NCBI GenBank assembly: GCA_002402465.1
Contig: DHFW01000002.1
Location: forward strand, 1 to 34,406
Reading direction: 5' to 3'
Source: Bacteroidales bacterium UBA4814
Lineage (GTDB): Bacteria; Bacteroidota; Bacteroidia; Bacteroidales; UBA7960
DNA length: 34,406 nt
Under the pieces are notes generated by a model. The model saw nothing but the letters and a program-made list of their open reading frames with translations. It searched no databases and was not told where the DNA came from. The position numbers and the translations under genes are program-made. Positions 31,863 to 34,406 of the stretch are shown here, in pieces; position 1 is the stretch's first letter; every line of letters starts with the position of its first letter.

Positions 31863-34358
31863 ATGCCTGCATACAAGCTTTCGGAAATTTGCGATATGGC
31901 CGGTGGGCAACTGTTTGGCGCACCTTTGCCTGGTATGGCCATCAGGCATTTGCTCACCGACAGCCGGCGGCTGATCGCGCCAGCAGGCTCAATGTTTGTG
32001 GCCATTGTTACCCCAAAAAGCGACGGCCACCGGTATATTGATTCCCTTTTTAAAAGGGGCGTGCGTTGCTTCATGGTGTCGCGGCTCCCGGATGACCAGT
32101 TTCAAACGTTTGGAAATGCTGCCTTTATTAAGGTTAGCGATACCCTGGCAGCCTTGCAGCAGCTGGCTGCGGTACACCGTGCCCTGTTCAGCCTTCCGGT
32201 GGTAGGCATTACCGGCAGCAACGGCAAAACCATAATCAAAGAGTGGCTTTTTCAGCTTCTTTCGGAGAAAATGCCGGTAGTGCGCAACCCGCGCAGCTAC
32301 AATTCGCAACTGGGCGTGCCGTTGTCGGTCTGGCAGATAGAAAGTGAACATAAACTTGGGATTTTCGAGGCCGGCATCTCCCAGCCCGGTGAGATGGAAA
32401 AGCTGGAGCGGGTCATTCAGCCGCAGGTGGGCATAGTTACCAATATTGGTCCGGCCCACGATGAAGGCTTCCCCGAAAGGGAAATTAAAATTCGTGAAAA
32501 GCTGAAGCTGTTTGTCCATGCCAAAACCCTGATATACTGTCGCGATCATTCCGAGTTGGATCATTATATCCGCAAATGGCAGGCCCAACATCCCACGGTG
32601 CGGCTGTTTTCCTGGTCGGTGAAAGCCGTTGCCGACCTTCGGGTGGTTTCTTTGCATCGTGCAGGCCAGCATACCCAAATTCGGGTGGAGCATGCCGGGA
32701 AGGGCTTCGATTTTGAAATACCTTTCACCGACCATGCTTCAGTGGAGAATGCCTTGCATTGCATGGCTTTTCTTTGCCATATGGGCTGCGGCTACGGCTG
32801 GATCAGGGAGAAGATGGCCCAGCTGCAGCCTGTGGCCATGCGCATGGAAATGAAGGAGGGCATAAACAATTGCCTGATAATCAACGACAGCTACAACAAC
32901 GACCTGAATTCACTGGCTATTGCCCTCGATTTTCTGAATACCCAGACACGCCACCCCCGAAAAACCCTGATTCTGTCGGATATTCTGCAAACCGGGATTT
33001 TGCCTGCAGCCCTGTATGCCGAAGTGGCTGCCATGCTCAGGGCAAAAGGCGTGGGCAAACTCGTTGGTATTGGGAAAGATATCTCGGCCAACCCATCGGT
33101 TTTCGACCTTCCTGCCGTGTTTTTTGACTCCACCGAAGATTTTCTGACTTCCTTTTATCCCCGCGAATTTGACAATGAAGCCATATTGCTTAAGGGCGCC
33201 AGGGTGTTTGGCTTTGAGCGCATCAGCAACTTGCTGCAGCAAAAAGACCACCAGACTATCCTTGAAGTGAATCTTGATGCCCTGGTGCACAACCTGAACG
33301 TGTATCGATCATTGCTAAAGCCCAACGTAAAAGTGATGGCCATGGTAAAGGCTTTTTCATACGGGAGCGGCAGCGTGGAGGTGGCCGGGGTGCTGCAATA
33401 CCACCATGCCGACTACCTGGCCGTGGCCTATGCCGACGAAGGCAAGGAGTTGCGCAAGGGCGGCATTCACATGCCAATAGTGGTAATGAACCCCGAGGTG
33501 CGAAGCCTGGAAGTGTTGCATCAATACCGGCTGGAGCCGGAAGTTTACAGCCTGAATTTGTTGCAAAGGGTGGCAAAGGCTGCAATGAAATTTGAAGCTG
33601 TCAGTCCTCAGCATCCTTTCCTGATCCATCTGAAGCTCGACACGGGCATGCATCGTCTGGGTTTCCTTACGGGAGAACTCGATGAGCTGGTAAGTGTTCT
33701 GAAGGAAAATCCGCAGATTCGAGTAGCTTCGGCATTTTCGCACCTTGCCGCCAGCGACGATCCCACCCACGATGATTTCACCCGGCAACAAGTCGCCAAC
33801 TTCTCGGAGATGTGCAATCAACTGCAAGAAGGTCTTGGGTATGAATTCCTTCGCCACATCAGCAATTCGGCGGCCATAAACCGCTTCCCCGAGGCCCAGT
33901 TCGATATGGTTCGGCTGGGCATTGGGCTTTACGGGGTTTCTTCAGACACGGCCCTGCAGGATCTTCTGCAAAACGTAAGTACGTTCCGTTCGGTGGTGTC
34001 GCAGGTAAAAAAGATCCCTTCCGGGGAAAGCATTGGCTACAGCCGCGCCGCACGCACCAGCCATGAAACCGAAATTGCCATTGTGCCCGTGGGCTATGCC
34101 GACGGCCTGAACCGCCGCCTTAGCAATGGGGTGGGGAATTTGTTCATCAAAGGCCACAAAGCACCCATTGTGGGCCAAATCAGCATGGACATGTGTGCCG
34201 TGGATGTCACCGGGCTGAAGGTTTCAGAAGGGGAGGAGGTAATCATTTTCGGAAAAGAAATTCCCATTGCCGGCATCGCCAAAGCCCTGGAAACAATACC
34301 TTACGAGGTGCTTACCTCGGTTTCGCAGCGCGTAAAGCGGGTGTATTTTCAGGAGTAG
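31863..34358 (+). CDS. murF-alr: Bifunctional MurF / alanine racemase fusion
   Basis: This is an 831-residue fusion. Residues about 1-455 are a Mur ligase that adds D-Ala-D-Ala to the UDP-MurNAc-tripeptide: substrate-binding start YKLSEICDMAGGQLFG..TDSRR, P-loop GITGSNGKTIIKEW with K122, NPRSYNSQLGVP, GISQPGEMEKLERVIQP and NDSYNNDLNSL. Residues about 462-831 are a PLP-dependent alanine racemase making D-Ala from L-Ala: LEVNLDALVHNL, VMAMVKAFSYGSG with the PLP lysine K496, IHLKLDTGMHRLGF, SIGYSRAART with the likely catalytic Y726, VGYADGLNRRLSNG and QISMDMCAVDVT. This fusion is characteristic of Bacteroidota. I chose the ATG at 31863. A TTG at 31848 would add five residues (MKIPS) and leave only 5 nt after pdxA. 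The gene supplies both the donor amino acid and a later ligation step of cell-wall precursor synthesis. Confidence 0.95.
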   Translation: MPAYKLSEICDMAGGQLFGAPLPGMAIRHLLTDSRRLIAPAGSMFVAIVTPKSDGHRYIDSLFKRGVRCFMVSRLPDDQFQTFGNAAFIKVSDTLAALQQLAAVHRALFSLPVVGITGSNGKTIIKEWLFQLLSEKMPVVRNPRSYNSQLGVPLSVWQIESEHKLGIFEAGISQPGEMEKLERVIQPQVGIVTNIGPAHDEGFPEREIKIREKLKLFVHAKTLIYCRDHSELDHYIRKWQAQHPTVRLFSWSVKAVADLRVVSLHRAGQHTQIRVEHAGKGFDFEIPFTDHASVENALHCMAFLCHMGCGYGWIREKMAQLQPVAMRMEMKEGINNCLIINDSYNNDLNSLAIALDFLNTQTRHPRKTLILSDILQTGILPAALYAEVAAMLRAKGVGKLVGIGKDISANPSVFDLPAVFFDSTEDFLTSFYPREFDNEAILLKGARVFGFERISNLLQQKDHQTILEVNLDALVHNLNVYRSLLKPNVKVMAMVKAFSYGSGSVEVAGVLQYHHADYLAVAYADEGKELRKGGIHMPIVVMNPEVRSLEVLHQYRLEPEVYSLNLLQRVAKAAMKFEAVSPQHPFLIHLKLDTGMHRLGFLTGELDELVSVLKENPQIRVASAFSHLAASDDPTHDDFTRQQVANFSEMCNQLQEGLGYEFLRHISNSAAINRFPEAQFDMVRLGIGLYGVSSDTALQDLLQNVSTFRSVVSQVKKIPSGESIGYSRAARTSHETEIAIVPVGYADGLNRRLSNGVGNLFIKGHKAPIVGQISMDMCAVDVTGLKVSEGEEVIIFGKEIPIAGIAKALETIPYEVLTSVSQRVKRVYFQE

Positions 34359-34366
34359 AAGAGAAG

Positions 34367-34406
34367 GGTTGTCATTGTTGTCAGGTTGTCATTGTTGTCG
34401 AGTTGT
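34367..34406 (+). repeat. 17-bp tandem repeat cut by the right edge
   Basis: The unit GGTTGTCATTGTTGTCA at 34367-34383 is repeated at 34384-34400 with one change in the last base. A third copy begins at 34401 before the window ends. Within the unit, TTGTC and TTGT recur. It starts 8 bp after the murF-alr stop. Confidence 0.7.

Noticed and set aside
30937..31923. 328-residue open frame on the minus strand across pdxA
   Set aside because: It mirrors the codon pattern of pdxA on the other strand, has no recognisable domain and lacks its own promoter. It is an antisense shadow.

Overview
The window reads as a chromosomal segment of a Bacteroidota bacterium, probably of the Bacteroidales/Marinilabiliales type. 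The evidence is four SusC/SusD pairs, two secreted proteins with type IX secretion (T9SS) sorting domains, a MurF-Alr fusion, promoters of the TTG-N18/19-TAnnTTTG type, and A-rich leaders without Shine-Dalgarno sequences.

Layout: (1) 1-403, minus strand: N-terminus of a secreted serine-peptidase-like protein that runs off the left edge. (2) 760-4162: two tandem paralogous T9SS cargo proteins. The second carries an extra ~190-residue cleaved-adhesin (choice-of-anchor J) domain inserted into a loop of a shared E-set/CBM-like domain. (3) 4266-5660: a complete IS4-family insertion sequence with 19-bp inverted repeats and a perfect 9-bp target duplication. It lies just upstream of the first susC promoter. 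(4) 5787-28171: four susC-susD operons (5787-10265, 12194-16747, 18391-23127, 23481-28171), each closed by a clear intrinsic terminator. Two unpaired SusD-like genes interrupt the array: a full-length one on the minus strand (10530-11897) and a 5'-truncated one (17066-18103). (5) 28285-30675: a macroglobulin-like (MG2) protein with a carboxypeptidase-regulatory domain and a TonB-receptor plug but no barrel. (6) 30727-34358: a housekeeping pair, pdxA and murF-alr, followed by a short tandem repeat at the right edge.

How the genes work together: SusC proteins are TonB-dependent outer-membrane transporters and SusD proteins are the surface lipoproteins that cap them. The array should therefore import several different glycans, peptides or other oligomers. 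There are no glycoside hydrolases, proteases, sigma/anti-sigma pairs or hybrid sensors inside the array, so the substrate cannot be assigned. The T9SS proteins may add surface binding, but that is inference.

The most unusual signal is a leader element, ATTAACTAAAA, at an almost fixed 9-10 nt before the start codon of all four susC genes. A one-mismatch copy sits at the same place before the second T9SS gene. It is absent before the susD genes and the housekeeping genes. susC3 and susC4 also share 56 identical bases across their start codons and an identical promoter block. I saw no CRISPR array, tRNA, rRNA or phage genes.
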